Below are positions 28,480 through 37,532 of a stretch of 64,000 nt of DNA, one piece after another. The notes beneath the pieces are model-generated. The model was not told the DNA's origin. It worked only from the letters and a program-made list of their open reading frames with translations, and ran no database searches. The stretch's first letter is position 1, and the number at the start of each line of letters is the position of its first letter. Source of the DNA: Bacteroidales bacterium (GTDB lineage: Bacteria > Bacteroidota > Bacteroidia > Bacteroidales > Muribaculaceae); assembly GCA_004557565.1 (NCBI GenBank), contig SFGS01000001.1:1-64000 (forward strand). The letters are read 5' to 3'. A program made the translations under genes and the position numbers.

Positions 28480-29048
28480 AAACAAAAACATAAAAAAACA
28501 GCCTTGTGGCAACGTGGAATGCTTCGCTTTTGGCGGTGCGACTGTGCGCTTTGCGTCATTGGAAACGAGTTTCCATGCCGCCGACCACACAATCCCTCCG
28601 CCACCCTCTTACGAGGGCCTTCCACTTTGACCCAAGGATAAAAACCGCTCGCCGTTTCACGGCGAAAAACCCTTGATGATTAAATGGTTTCTTGGCTGGA
28701 AGCTGTTTCAAATTTAAAAGCAAATTGAAGTATACCAAAGGGAAGGTTCTTCTGGTGTGTTCCTAATGCGTTGATACATTGCTGTTTGCATTGAAACATG
28801 CCAAAGGCATGTCCCTACGTTATAATTCTTATTTGCGTTTTCGGATAATCGGATTTCTGAAGATTGGTTTTTCGCCGAAGGCGAGCGGTTTTTATCCTTT
28901 TGGCGATGCCACCGACCTCGTAAGAGGGCGGCGTTAGGGGTGTGGGGTGGCTGATTCAAGCTTCGGCTTGAAATCAGACATGCCGCAGCACTAACGACAG
29001 GTGCGAAGCACAGGTATCGCTAAAAGGCTGTTTTTTATGTTTTTGTTT
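28480..29048. repeat. 570-bp imperfect inverted-repeat element
   Basis: Outer arms are 28480-28505 and 29024-29048 (25 of 26 bases, one A inserted). Inner perfect arms are 28634-28653/28880-28899 (20 bp, core AAGGATAAAAACCGCTCGCC) and 28604-28616/28916-28928 (13 bp). The arms are weakly alike between these blocks, so each side is about 200 bp of the same sequence in opposite orientation around a loop of about 190 bp. The loop contains the palindrome ACATGCCAAAGGCATGT (28797-28813). No convincing coding sequence or transposase. One arm end recurs at 4-28 of the window. Confidence 0.8.
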
Positions 29049-29110
29049 CGGTGCCCCCAGTATTGAAATAATTTGCAATTTCAAGAAGCAACGCCACATA
29101 AAAATAAGAA

Positions 29111-29140
29111 AACGAGGGAACCTGTTGGGGTTTCCTCGTT
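29111..29140 (-). terminator. Terminator after tRNA-Ser
   Basis: Stem AACGAGG/CCTCGTT with further inner pairs, followed on the minus strand by TTCTTATTTT, eight bases past the tRNA 3' end. It ends the DedA-rpe-tRNA operon. Confidence 0.75.
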
Positions 29141-29147
29141 TCTGTTG

Positions 29148-29234
29148 CGGAAAGGGAGGGATTCGAACCCTCGGTACCCGTAAGGGTACAACGGTTTTCG
29201 AGACCGTCCCGTTCGGCCACTCCGGCACCTTTCC
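29148..29234 (-). tRNA. tRNA-Ser (CGA anticodon)
   Basis: 87 bases on the minus strand. The acceptor is GGAAAGG/CCTTTCC. The anticodon loop CTCGAAA gives CGA. The long variable arm typical of tRNA-Ser is formed by GTACCC/GGGTAC. T loop TTCGAAT. It starts 7 bases after the rpe stop, so it is probably processed from the rpe transcript. Confidence 0.95.
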
Positions 29235-29241
29235 AATATGT

Positions 29242-29886
29242 CTACAACTTCTTCAGTGATGCTATTGCGGCAGTTCTGTCTTCTGATTTGAAAACGTAGT
29301 TGCCAGCTACCACCATGTCAACTCCAGCCTCGGCTAATTTTGCGCCGGTTTCAGCATTTACGCCACCATCAACCTCAATGATGGCTTTGCTGCCTGTAAC
29401 AGCAATGAGTTGGCGAAGTTCTTTTACTTTCTCTATTGTTCCAGAAATAAATTTCTGTCCTCCAAATCCAGGATTCACCGACATCAACAGCACCAAATCC
29501 ACATCTTGCAGTATGTCTTTGAGCAAGCACACTGGAGTGGCGGGGTTGATTGATACACCAGCTTTCATGCCGGCATCGTGAATTTGCTGTATCACCCTGT
29601 TGAGGTGAACGCAGGCCTCGTAGTGAACCGTCATTATCTCTGCACCACAATCTTTCACTTCAGCCACAAACTTTTGAGGCTCAACAATCATCAGGTGCAC
29701 ATCTAATGGCTTCTGACAATGCTTATTCACATATTTCATCACGGGAAAACCGAATGAAATGTTGGGCACAAACACTCCGTCCATCACATCGAGGTGAAGC
29801 ATATCAGCATCACTGGCATTGATAAATTCCAGTTCTTCAGCCAAATGGGCGAAATCTGCCGACAGAAGTGAAGGTGATACTTTCAT
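29242..29886 (-). CDS. rpe: Ribulose-phosphate 3-epimerase
   Basis: 214 residues. Signatures are LHLDVMDGVFVPNISFG (residues 31-47), the metal His and Asp residues, VHLMIVEP, VNPGFGGQKF and EVDGGVNAET with VAGNYVF at the phosphate site. It interconverts ribulose-5-phosphate and xylulose-5-phosphate. One base separates it from the DedA gene stop, and a tRNA-Ser follows. Confidence 0.96.
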   Translation of the reverse strand: MKVSPSLLSADFAHLAEELEFINASDADMLHLDVMDGVFVPNISFGFPVMKYVNKHCQKPLDVHLMIVEPQKFVAEVKDCGAEIMTVHYEACVHLNRVIQQIHDAGMKAGVSINPATPVCLLKDILQDVDLVLLMSVNPGFGGQKFISGTIEKVKELRQLIAVTGSKAIIEVDGGVNAETGAKLAEAGVDMVVAGNYVFKSEDRTAAIASLKKL

Positions 29887-29887
29887 A

Positions 29888-30622
29888 TTATCCTTTCTTT
29901 GGTGAGCCTTTTAAGCCTTTATAAGCAATGTATAAAACAATAATTCCAAACAATGCAAAACCTGCGTAAGTGAGGTATTTGTTGTTGGCTTCGAGCTGAG
30001 CGTATAAATCTGGCTCTGCAACGAAAGTGCTTAACCACCAACCAAGAGCCGCCAATGCCACGTTCCAAATGCCAGCTCCAAGAGTGGTGAACACTGAGAA
30101 CTTAAGGAAGCTCATGCGTGCCAAGCCAGCAGGAATTGAAATCAGCTGGCGTATGCCAGGAATCAAGCGTCCCAAGAATGTGGAGATTGAACCGTGGTCG
30201 GCAAAATACTTTTCCGCCTTTTCCACTTTCTCGGCATCAATCAAACACATGTGACCGATTCTACTGTTCGCGAAACCGTAAACCACAGGTCGGCCAATGA
30301 ACATTGAAATGACATAATTCACACATGCGCCCACTAAAGCACCTAATGTGGCAACCAGCACCACCATCACCACGTTGATATTCGCATTACCTGCACCTGA
30401 ACACGCAAAGTATGCGGCAGGAGGCACTACAATCTCGCTTGGGAATGGGATGAAGGAACTTTCAACAGCCATCAGCAAGAATATCAGTGTGTAACCCATA
30501 TTGTCTTTAAACCAATTGTAGAGCGTTTGAGCGTCTAAATTAGGCATATAAACAATAACTGAGGCCACTAATGCCACCAATATGATTGCCCCAATGAGCA
30601 ATTGAATTGTTTGCTTCTTCAT
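29888..30622 (-). CDS. DedA family membrane protein
   Basis: 244 residues, about five or six hydrophobic segments. DedA features are the N-terminal SSFIPFPSEIVVPPAAYFA and the conserved FLGRLIPGIRQLISIPAGLARM with its arginines. Proteins of this family act as undecaprenyl-phosphate or phospholipid flippases or support envelope homeostasis. Minus-strand TATCTTTG box at 30645-30652, 23 bases before the start. First gene of the operon with rpe and tRNA-Ser. Confidence 0.92.
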   Translation of the reverse strand: MKKQTIQLLIGAIILVALVASVIVYMPNLDAQTLYNWFKDNMGYTLIFLLMAVESSFIPFPSEIVVPPAAYFACSGAGNANINVVMVVLVATLGALVGACVNYVISMFIGRPVVYGFANSRIGHMCLIDAEKVEKAEKYFADHGSISTFLGRLIPGIRQLISIPAGLARMSFLKFSVFTTLGAGIWNVALAALGWWLSTFVAEPDLYAQLEANNKYLTYAGFALFGIIVLYIAYKGLKGSPKKG

Positions 30623-30644
30623 CTTTTAATTCTGATTGCGAGTG

Positions 30645-30652
30645 CAAAGATA
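30645..30652 (-). promoter_or_regulatory. Promoter -7 box of the DedA-rpe operon
   Basis: TATCTTTG on the minus strand. Predicted leader is about 16 bases. Confidence 0.6.
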
Positions 30653-30663
30653 CAAATAATCAT

Positions 30664-31254
30664 TTAAATTTCATAGCCTAATTGGCGAAACATTTTGCAA
30701 TATGCCTCAGCTTTTTTTTCTAAAGCCAGCGGATAGGCACGAGATGACGATGGCATTCTGAACAATTTAAACCGATGCCCGGCATATTCACACTCCACCA
30801 TCTCTCCCATTTTGGGAACCTCCACGTTTGCCATCGAGGCTATCACGCCCGTGGCCTTCTCCCCTGCCGTAACCACCGCCTCAAGCGTTGGGCAAGTGGC
30901 GAAAAAAGCCTTCAAATCAATGGTTTCGACAATTTCAAGGAATTTGTCGCTTGCATTGTCTTTCAATCGTCGCACACGGTTGGCGGTATCATAGAGGGCG
31001 ATATGCTGCTCCGTGAGGAAAGCCTTGATTTCTTCCAGACGATAGGTGCGCTGCTCCGCGTTGTAGAACTTGAAACGGTCGGCATAAAAAATATGCCCCA
31101 TAATTTTCCACATATCGTTTGTCTTGTTAGGGTAGAAAAATTCCATCGCCCATCTGTTTGGCTTTGGCGGGAAAGTACCCAGCATCAGCACTCTTGCCCC
31201 ATCTGGCAGAAATGGTGGAAATGGGTGACTCTCTATCGGTAATTTTTGCTTCAT
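30664..31254 (-). CDS. Uracil/deoxyinosine-DNA glycosylase family protein
   Basis: 196 residues from the ATG at 31254 (MKQKLPIESHPF). The frame is open upstream to 31446, but that stretch is Lys/His/Ile-rich and unlike the family. The active-site strand MLGTFPPKPNRWAMEFFYPN and the C-terminal FRMPSSSRAYPLAL are the two conserved loops of the small UDG-like glycosylases that remove deaminated bases. The precise substrate (uracil or hypoxanthine) is not readable. Confidence 0.82.
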   Translation of the reverse strand: MKQKLPIESHPFPPFLPDGARVLMLGTFPPKPNRWAMEFFYPNKTNDMWKIMGHIFYADRFKFYNAEQRTYRLEEIKAFLTEQHIALYDTANRVRRLKDNASDKFLEIVETIDLKAFFATCPTLEAVVTAGEKATGVIASMANVEVPKMGEMVECEYAGHRFKLFRMPSSSRAYPLALEKKAEAYCKMFRQLGYEI

Positions 31255-31405
31255 TATGCAATACATTATATAAATAATGTGCAAAGTTACACAATTCTTT
31301 AATTCAAAAAAAGTGGGGGTGATGCTGTCGATGATGTGTTTTTCTTGTTTCATTATATATGGAGTATTGCAAAAATGGTGGCGATGGCGATATATTTCTG
31401 CTATT

Positions 31406-31438
31406 TTTGAAATTATTTTGATTTTTTTCATAACTTTG
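31406..31438 (+). promoter_or_regulatory. Promoter of the Wza-like gene
   Basis: TTTG at 31406-31409 and TAACTTTG at 31431-31438 with 21-base spacing; start codon 43 bases on. Confidence 0.65.
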
Positions 31439-31480
31439 TATTTCAATTAGTATGCTTTCAAACAACACAATTTCAATAAT

Positions 31481-32278
31481 ATGAATATCAGATTATTTCT
31501 TTCAATGGCATTTTTAGCCATCATCTTGGCTGGTTGTAGTACCCCAAAGGACATCACTTACATGCAAAATGCCGAAACACTCCCTCCCGAAGTGTTGAAA
31601 GCCACTGCGAAAATCAACGACCCTGTGATTATGTCGGGCGATTTGCTTCAAATCAGTGTTTCTGCCACTAATCCTGAATTGGTTAAGTTTTTCAACAAAT
31701 CAGAAATGGTTGCTACCGGCTCTACCAGTAGCAACCCCGACAACCCAATGTTCTACTATCTTGTTGACAACAAAGGGTATATTGACTTTCCTGTTCTTGG
31801 TAAAATTTATGTAGTAGGTAAAACTCAAAGTGCAGTGGAAGCAGAAATCACCAACCTTATTTATCCTCGCTACCTTGCAGAAAAGCCAGGTGTGGAGGTG
31901 CGCTTCCAAAACTTCCAAGTTTTCACAATGGGTGAAGTGAACAGACCTGGTCTTATCAAATCAACCAATGGCCGCGTTACTATTCTTGAAGCTATTTCAC
32001 AATCTGGCGATCTCACCATTCATGGCCGTCGTGATAATGTGATGGTGATTCACACCAATTCTGATGGTAGCCGTGAAGTGCAGCGTGTTAATCTTACCGA
32101 TAAGAATCTTCTTATCTCGCCAGTTTACAATCTTCGTCAAAATGATGTGGTTTACGTAGAACCAAACGCTACCAAAAAGCGTTCTTCTTGGGCAATTCCA
32201 CCAGCATGGCAATGGGGTACAAGTATTCTCAGCATTTCTCTGTCAATCGCTACCTTCGTTGTGACAGTTACCAAGTAA
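31481..32278 (+). CDS. Wza-like polysaccharide export lipoprotein
   Basis: 265 residues. The signal peptide ends at lipobox ILAGC (Cys about 19). The polysaccharide export domain (DPVIMSGDLLQISVSATNPE) is followed by a SLBB-like segment (GEVNRPGLIKSTNGRVTILEAISQSGDL). A C-terminal hydrophobic helix (SILSISLSIATFVVTV) fits a transmembrane anchor as in Bacteroidetes homologues. It should form the outer-membrane channel of capsule or exopolysaccharide export, yet no tyrosine kinase/chain-length partner or glycosyltransferase is next to it. Confidence 0.9.
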   Translation: MNIRLFLSMAFLAIILAGCSTPKDITYMQNAETLPPEVLKATAKINDPVIMSGDLLQISVSATNPELVKFFNKSEMVATGSTSSNPDNPMFYYLVDNKGYIDFPVLGKIYVVGKTQSAVEAEITNLIYPRYLAEKPGVEVRFQNFQVFTMGEVNRPGLIKSTNGRVTILEAISQSGDLTIHGRRDNVMVIHTNSDGSREVQRVNLTDKNLLISPVYNLRQNDVVYVEPNATKKRSSWAIPPAWQWGTSILSISLSIATFVVTVTK

Positions 32279-32306
32279 TCTCTCCCCTTTTCGAGAAAAC
32301 ATAAAA

Positions 32307-32345
32307 AATCCCGCCCTCACATTATCGTGGAGGCGGGATTCTTAA
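32307..32345. terminator. Bidirectional terminator between wza-like gene and clpB
   Basis: Arms AATCCCGCC/GGCGGGATT (32307-32315, 32332-32340), A-rich before and T-rich after. It lies between convergent genes. Confidence 0.8.
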
Positions 32346-32379
32346 TTTACTTTACTATGTGTAGCGCGAGATTATGGGG

Positions 32380-34968
32380 TTAGTTGCGGAAAACCAATTC
32401 ATCACCTACGCAGTCGATCACAATAGGTTTCTCCCTATCAATGTTTTGAGCAATGATGTCTTTCGACAATTTGTTCAATACCATATTCTGAATAACACGC
32501 TTTACAGGACGAGCACCAAATTCAGGGTCGTAGCCAGCTTTAGCGAGGAATGCAACAGCAGCATCGGTAGCTTCAAGAGTTATGCCATTCTTCGACAGCA
32601 TCTTAGCCACTGCGCTGACTTGCAAGCGTACAATCTGTGCAATCTCGTTTTCGTCAAGAGGCGTGAACATAATGATTTCATCAATACGGTTCAAGAACTC
32701 TGGACGCATTTGAGCTTTCAACAAGTTGAACACCTCGTTTTGGGTCTTTTCAATCACCTCTGCCCTGTTCTGAGCATTAAGATGCTCGAAGCGCTCACGA
32801 ATAATCTGACTGCCCAAGTTGCTGGTCATGATGATGATGGTGTTCTTGAAGTTGACGGTACGGCCCTTGTTGTCGGTGAGTCGGCCATCGTCGAGCACCT
32901 GAAGCAGAATGTTGAACACATCGGGGTGCGCCTTCTCTATCTCATCGAAAAGCACCACTGAATATGGTTTACGGCGCACTGCCTCAGTCAACTGACCGCC
33001 TTCGTCGTAGCCTACGTAGCCTGGAGGTGGACCAATCAAACGGCTCACACTGAACTTTTCTTGGTATTCACTCATATCAATACGAGTCATCATGTTCTCG
33101 TCGTTGAACATATAGTCGGCCAATGCCTTTGCCAACTCGGTTTTACCGACACCGGTGGTACCCAAGAAGATAAACGAACCGATAGGCTTGCGAGGGTCAT
33201 TCAATCCTGCACGGCTACGCCTTACGGCATCGGAAATGGCACTGATAGCCTCGTTCTGACCTACAACACGTTTGTGCAACTCTTCTTCAAGGTGGAGCAA
33301 CTTGTCTTTCTCGCTTTGGAGCATACGGCTCACTGGAATGCCTGTCCAGCGCGATACCACATCGGCGATGTCGTCGCTGTCAACTTCTTCCTTGATCATT
33401 GCCGTTTCGCCCTGCATTGATTTCAGTTGCTCTTGAATGGCTTTGTTGTCGTCTTCCTTTTGCTTGATTAAAGAATAACGGATTTCTGCCACACGGGCAT
33501 AATCGCCATCGCGCTCGGCTCTTTCGGCTTCGAAGTTGAGTTGTTCGATGTCAATCTTATTCTGCTGAATGCGGTTGATAAGTTCCTTCTCGCTCTTCCA
33601 CTTTGCCTTGTAGTCGTTTTCCTTGTCTTTCAACTCGGCGATTTCCTTTTCCACTTGAGCTACGTGTTGGGCATCGCCATCACGCTTAATGGCTGCACGC
33701 TCAATCTCGAGTTGGGCGATTTTACGAGTGGTCTCGTCAAGTTCTTCAGGCACGGAGTCCATTTCGATACGCAGCTTAGCAGCAGCCTCATCCACAAGGT
33801 CGATGGCCTTGTCGGGGAGGAAACGGTCGCTGATATAACGCTGGCTCAACTGCACAGCCGCTATAATGGCATCGTCTTTAATCCTCACCTTGTGGTGGTT
33901 CTCGTATTTCTCTTTCAAACCACGCAAAATGGCAATAGCGCTTTCTTCGTCAGGCTCATCAACCATCACCACTTGGAATCGGCGTTCGAGTGCCTTGTCT
34001 TGTTCGAAATACTTTTGGTATTCGTCGAGAGTGGTGGCACCGATACTACGCAATTCGCCACGGGCAAGGGCTGGTTTAAGAATGTTGGCAGCGTCCATTG
34101 CGCCACCGCTCTTACCAGCGCCCACAAGTGTGTGAATCTCATCGATGAACAAGATGATTTCGCCATTCGACGAGGTGATTTCGTTGATTACGGCTTTCAG
34201 TCGCTCTTCAAATTCGCCTTGATATTTAGCACCTGCAATCAGTGCGCCCATGTCCAAAGAGTAAACCTGTTTCTGACGAAGATTCTCAGGCACATCGCCT
34301 CTTACGATACGCTGTGCAAGACCTTCCACAATGGCTGTCTTACCCGTACCAGGCTCACCTATCAATATAGGGTTGTTCTTGGTTCTACGGCTCAAGATTT
34401 GAAGCACACGGCGGATTTCGTCGTCACGGCCGATAACCGGGTCGAGTTTGCCTTGCTGTGCGCGTTCGCAAAGGTTGATTGCATATTTCTTCAGAGCGTT
34501 GTACTGCTCTTCAGCACTTTGTCCAGTGGCTTTTCTGCCTTGGCGCAATTCGTTGATGGCCATCTTCAAGTCATCTTCTGTAGCGCCAGCGTCTTTCAGG
34601 ATTTTGCTTGCTGGTGAGTTCACGGAAAGAAGCCCGACCAAAATGGCTTCAACGGTCACATACTGGTCGCCATTCTCCGTGGCGAAAGCATTGGCTTTTT
34701 CAAACACCTTATTGGAGTCGGAACTGAGGTAAGGCTCACCTCCGCTCACTTTTGGCAAGCGGCTCAACTGCTCGTCGAGGGAACGTTCAATCATGGTGGC
34801 AGCCACGTCCAACTTTTGGAAAACGAACTTCACAACCGAGTCGTCATCAGACATCACTGCTTTTAAGAGGTGAACAGGCTCCAACACCTGGTTCTGATTG
34901 CTTTGGGCAATCTGTACAGCTTTCTGCACTACCTCTTGCGATTTGATGGTAAAATTTTGAAAATTCAT
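32380..34968 (-). CDS. clpB: ClpB disaggregase
   Basis: 862 residues. An N-terminal Clp repeat domain is followed by AAA-1 (Walker [10 protein letters not shown], Walker [10 protein letters not shown]), the coiled-coil M domain (about 400-530, rich in E/K/Q), then AAA-2 ([24 protein letters not shown]). With DnaK it resolubilises aggregated protein. No CIRCE or other heat-shock element was recognised in the 200 bases upstream. Confidence 0.97.
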   Translation of the reverse strand: MNFQNFTIKSQEVVQKAVQIAQSNQNQVLEPVHLLKAVMSDDDSVVKFVFQKLDVAATMIERSLDEQLSRLPKVSGGEPYLSSDSNKVFEKANAFATENGDQYVTVEAILVGLLSVNSPASKILKDAGATEDDLKMAINELRQGRKATGQSAEEQYNALKKYAINLCERAQQGKLDPVIGRDDEIRRVLQILSRRTKNNPILIGEPGTGKTAIVEGLAQRIVRGDVPENLRQKQVYSLDMGALIAGAKYQGEFEERLKAVINEITSSNGEIILFIDEIHTLVGAGKSGGAMDAANILKPALARGELRSIGATTLDEYQKYFEQDKALERRFQVVMVDEPDEESAIAILRGLKEKYENHHKVRIKDDAIIAAVQLSQRYISDRFLPDKAIDLVDEAAAKLRIEMDSVPEELDETTRKIAQLEIERAAIKRDGDAQHVAQVEKEIAELKDKENDYKAKWKSEKELINRIQQNKIDIEQLNFEAERAERDGDYARVAEIRYSLIKQKEDDNKAIQEQLKSMQGETAMIKEEVDSDDIADVVSRWTGIPVSRMLQSEKDKLLHLEEELHKRVVGQNEAISAISDAVRRSRAGLNDPRKPIGSFIFLGTTGVGKTELAKALADYMFNDENMMTRIDMSEYQEKFSVSRLIGPPPGYVGYDEGGQLTEAVRRKPYSVVLFDEIEKAHPDVFNILLQVLDDGRLTDNKGRTVNFKNTIIIMTSNLGSQIIRERFEHLNAQNRAEVIEKTQNEVFNLLKAQMRPEFLNRIDEIIMFTPLDENEIAQIVRLQVSAVAKMLSKNGITLEATDAAVAFLAKAGYDPEFGARPVKRVIQNMVLNKLSKDIIAQNIDREKPIVIDCVGDELVFRN

Positions 34969-35166
34969 AATACATTTTCATGTGTTGTTTCACATGTCCT
35001 TTCACCACCCCTAATAGCAATTCCCATTCCCAACAAAAATCTCTGCCAAAATCAGCCATTCTGTCACTTTTACACAGGAGAAAGCGTGTCTAAAGCCACC
35101 AATAGACTGCACATTTTTTTTATATATCTATGTGGGAAATCTTTTCTATCTGTGTTGTCTATTAAG

Positions 35167-35655
35167 TTACAATATTTCTATTGCTATTGCGGCGCAGGCT
35201 TCGGCGTCGGCGAGGGCGTGGTGGTGGTTTGTTAAATCGTAGCCGCAGCGGGCGGCAATTACGTTAAGGGTGTGCTGACCTTTTGGCCAGACTTTGCGCG
35301 AGGCTGCGCATGTGCAGTAGAAATCGTAGTCGGGATAGTCCATTTGATAGACGCGGAAGACGGCTTTCAGGCAACTTTCGTCAAACGACTTGTTGTGTGC
35401 TACCAATGGCATATCTCCAATCATGGGCTCTATCTGTTTCCACACTTCGGGGAAGATTGGCGCGTCTTCTGTATCTGTGGCGCATAGGCCATGCACCTTG
35501 CTGCACCAGTAGTTGTAGTACTCTGGTTCGGGTTTTATGAGCGAGTAGTATTTGTCCACAATCTCACCACCTCTAACAATGACCACGCCAACAGAGCAAA
35601 CGGATGAGCGCTCACTATTGGCTGTTTCAAAATCTATTGCTGCAAAATCTTGCAT
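35167..35655 (-). CDS. DnaQ-like 3'-5' exonuclease
   Basis: 162 residues, a single DEDDh domain: AIDFETAN (ExoI, residues 5-12), VAHNKSFDESCLKAVF (ExoII) and HHALADAEACA (ExoIII, with the catalytic His). It is far shorter than full DNA polymerase III epsilon partners and lacks BRCT or helicase domains. A repair or RNA-trimming role is possible. Confidence 0.88.
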   Translation of the reverse strand: MQDFAAIDFETANSERSSVCSVGVVIVRGGEIVDKYYSLIKPEPEYYNYWCSKVHGLCATDTEDAPIFPEVWKQIEPMIGDMPLVAHNKSFDESCLKAVFRVYQMDYPDYDFYCTCAASRKVWPKGQHTLNVIAARCGYDLTNHHHALADAEACAAIAIEIL

Positions 35656-35977
35656 GGTTAATCAATGTTGTGCTTATTAATTTTTATGCAAATATAGCGA
35701 TTTTGGTGCAAAGATATTGGCTGGGTGTGGCTTTTTCGTTCACACTTGCTCGTGCCTGCAAAAAAATATGCGGATTGCGCTAAGGAAAGTTGGGGATTGG
35801 CAAAAATCTGTGAAAAAACATATTTTTTCATAATTAGGAGTTTAAATATAGTGGATAATTGGTCAATTTTTAATAATTTTGTATTCTATTTTGCACAAAT
35901 AGGCAGACTTGGTTGATTCATAAGCTGTTCGCAAAAAGTAGAGTCACGCCAAACAATGCCGAATTAACAAAACAAAT
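35656..35977. other. Intergenic region between exonuclease and purH
   Basis: 322 bases without a gene. Minus-strand -7 boxes for the exonuclease are seen at 35689-35696 (TATATTTG) and 35709-35716 (TATCTTTG). A plus-strand TAATTTTG box for purH lies at 35874-35881. Confidence 0.6.
35874..35881 (+). promoter_or_regulatory. Promoter -7 box of purH
   Basis: TAATTTTG; gives purH a leader of about 90 bases. No purine riboswitch was recognised in the leader. Confidence 0.45.
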
Positions 35978-37504
35978 ATGGCTGATAAGAAACAAATTAA
36001 ATCTGCTCTCATCTCCGTCTTCCACAAAGATGGTCTTGAAGAAATTTTAAAAGAGTTAAACAACAACGGTGTGAAACTCCTCTCTACTGGAGGTACTCAG
36101 AAGTTCATTCAAGAACTTGGCTACGAATGTGCAGCCGTTGAAGACCTCACAAGCTACCCTTCAATTTTGGGTGGCCGTGTAAAGACTCTTCACCCAAAGG
36201 TGTTCGGTGGCATTTTGAACCGTCGCGACAATGAAAGCGACCAGCAGCAAATTGCCCAATACGATATTCCTGAAATCGACCTCGTGATTGTGGATTTGTA
36301 TCCATTTGAGGAAACCGTGGCAAGCGGTGCCGACGAATCGGCAATTATCGAGAAAATTGATATAGGTGGCATTTCACTGATTCGTGCTGCCGCTAAAAAC
36401 TACAACGATGTGGTGATTGTGGCTTCCAAGGCGCAATACAAACCTCTCGTGAACGCTCTTAAGGAAAACGGCAATGCCGAAACCACTCTGGCTCAACGCC
36501 GCTGGTTTGCTAAAGAAGCGTTTGCGGTGTCGAGTGCCTACGACAGTCACATTTTCAACTATTTCGACGAAAACGAAAACAGTGCGCTTCGCCTTGCAGT
36601 GAATGGCAGCAAATCGCTCCGCTATGGCGAAAACCCTCACCAAAAGGGATTCTACTTTGGCGATTTCGATGCGATGTTCACTCAGCTCCACGGCAAGGAA
36701 ATCAGCTACAACAACCTGCTCGACATCGATGCGGCTGTGAATCTGATTAACGATTTCGACGAAACCACTTTCGTGATTATGAAGCACAACAATGCTTGTG
36801 GCTTGGCTTCAAGAGAAAAACTGGTTGACGCATTCAATGCCGCTTTGGCTGGCGACCCTGTAAGCGCTTTCGGCGGTGTGCATGTCACCAACCGTGAAAT
36901 CGACGCAGCCACAGCTGTAGAAATGAACAAGGTGTTTATCGAAGTGTGCATCGCTCCTGGCTACACCGACGAGGCACTTGCAATTTTGAAGCAGAAAAAG
37001 AACCGCGTGATTCTCGTGATGAAGGATTTCAAGGTTCCTGCTATTCAATGCCGCACAGTGCTCAACGGTGCTCTCGTTCAAGAGCGCGACACACACGTTG
37101 AAACCCCTGAAGAACTTCAACAATGCACCACTAAGGGCGTAACACCCGAACAAGTGGCCGACTTGCTGTTTGCCAACAAAGTGGTGAAGCACAGCAAGAG
37201 CAATTCGATTGTGCTTGCTAAAAACAAAATGCTCATTGCAAGCGGTGTGGGTGAAACCTCACGCGTTGACGCACTGAAGCACGCTATTGAAAAAGCCCAC
37301 AACTTCAAGCACAACCTGCACGGAGCTGTGATGGCAAGCGATGCATTCTTCCCATTTGCCGACTGTGTGGAAATCGCACACAAAGAAGGCGTAGATGCAG
37401 TGATCCAACCTGGTGGTTCGGTTCGCGATGGCGAAAGCATCGACTACTGTAATAACAACGGAGTGGCAATGGTCATGACAGGCTACCGTCACTTCAAACA
37501 CTAA
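35978..37504 (+). CDS. purH: Bifunctional AICAR transformylase/IMP cyclohydrolase
   Basis: 508 residues. The N-terminal MGS-like cyclohydrolase domain (ISVFHKDGLEEIL, LLSTGGTQKFI, GGRVKTLHPKVFGGIL) is followed by the transformylase domain with KHNNACGLA (catalytic Lys-His), SNSIVLAKN and the C-terminal IQPGGSVRDGESI. It carries out the last two steps of IMP synthesis. It precedes mreB by 28 bases, so it may be cotranscribed with the cell-shape genes. Confidence 0.97.
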   Translation: MADKKQIKSALISVFHKDGLEEILKELNNNGVKLLSTGGTQKFIQELGYECAAVEDLTSYPSILGGRVKTLHPKVFGGILNRRDNESDQQQIAQYDIPEIDLVIVDLYPFEETVASGADESAIIEKIDIGGISLIRAAAKNYNDVVIVASKAQYKPLVNALKENGNAETTLAQRRWFAKEAFAVSSAYDSHIFNYFDENENSALRLAVNGSKSLRYGENPHQKGFYFGDFDAMFTQLHGKEISYNNLLDIDAAVNLINDFDETTFVIMKHNNACGLASREKLVDAFNAALAGDPVSAFGGVHVTNREIDAATAVEMNKVFIEVCIAPGYTDEALAILKQKKNRVILVMKDFKVPAIQCRTVLNGALVQERDTHVETPEELQQCTTKGVTPEQVADLLFANKVVKHSKSNSIVLAKNKMLIASGVGETSRVDALKHAIEKAHNFKHNLHGAVMASDAFFPFADCVEIAHKEGVDAVIQPGGSVRDGESIDYCNNNGVAMVMTGYRHFKH

Positions 37505-37532
37505 AATATTTAAAAGACAAGAAAACACGACT

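Noticed and set aside
28225..28959. Minus-strand frames of 81-121 codons around the inverted-repeat element
   Set aside because: They overlap the MetH-like gene or lie in the repeat, and the translations have no domain. Such frames are by-products of the repeated DNA.
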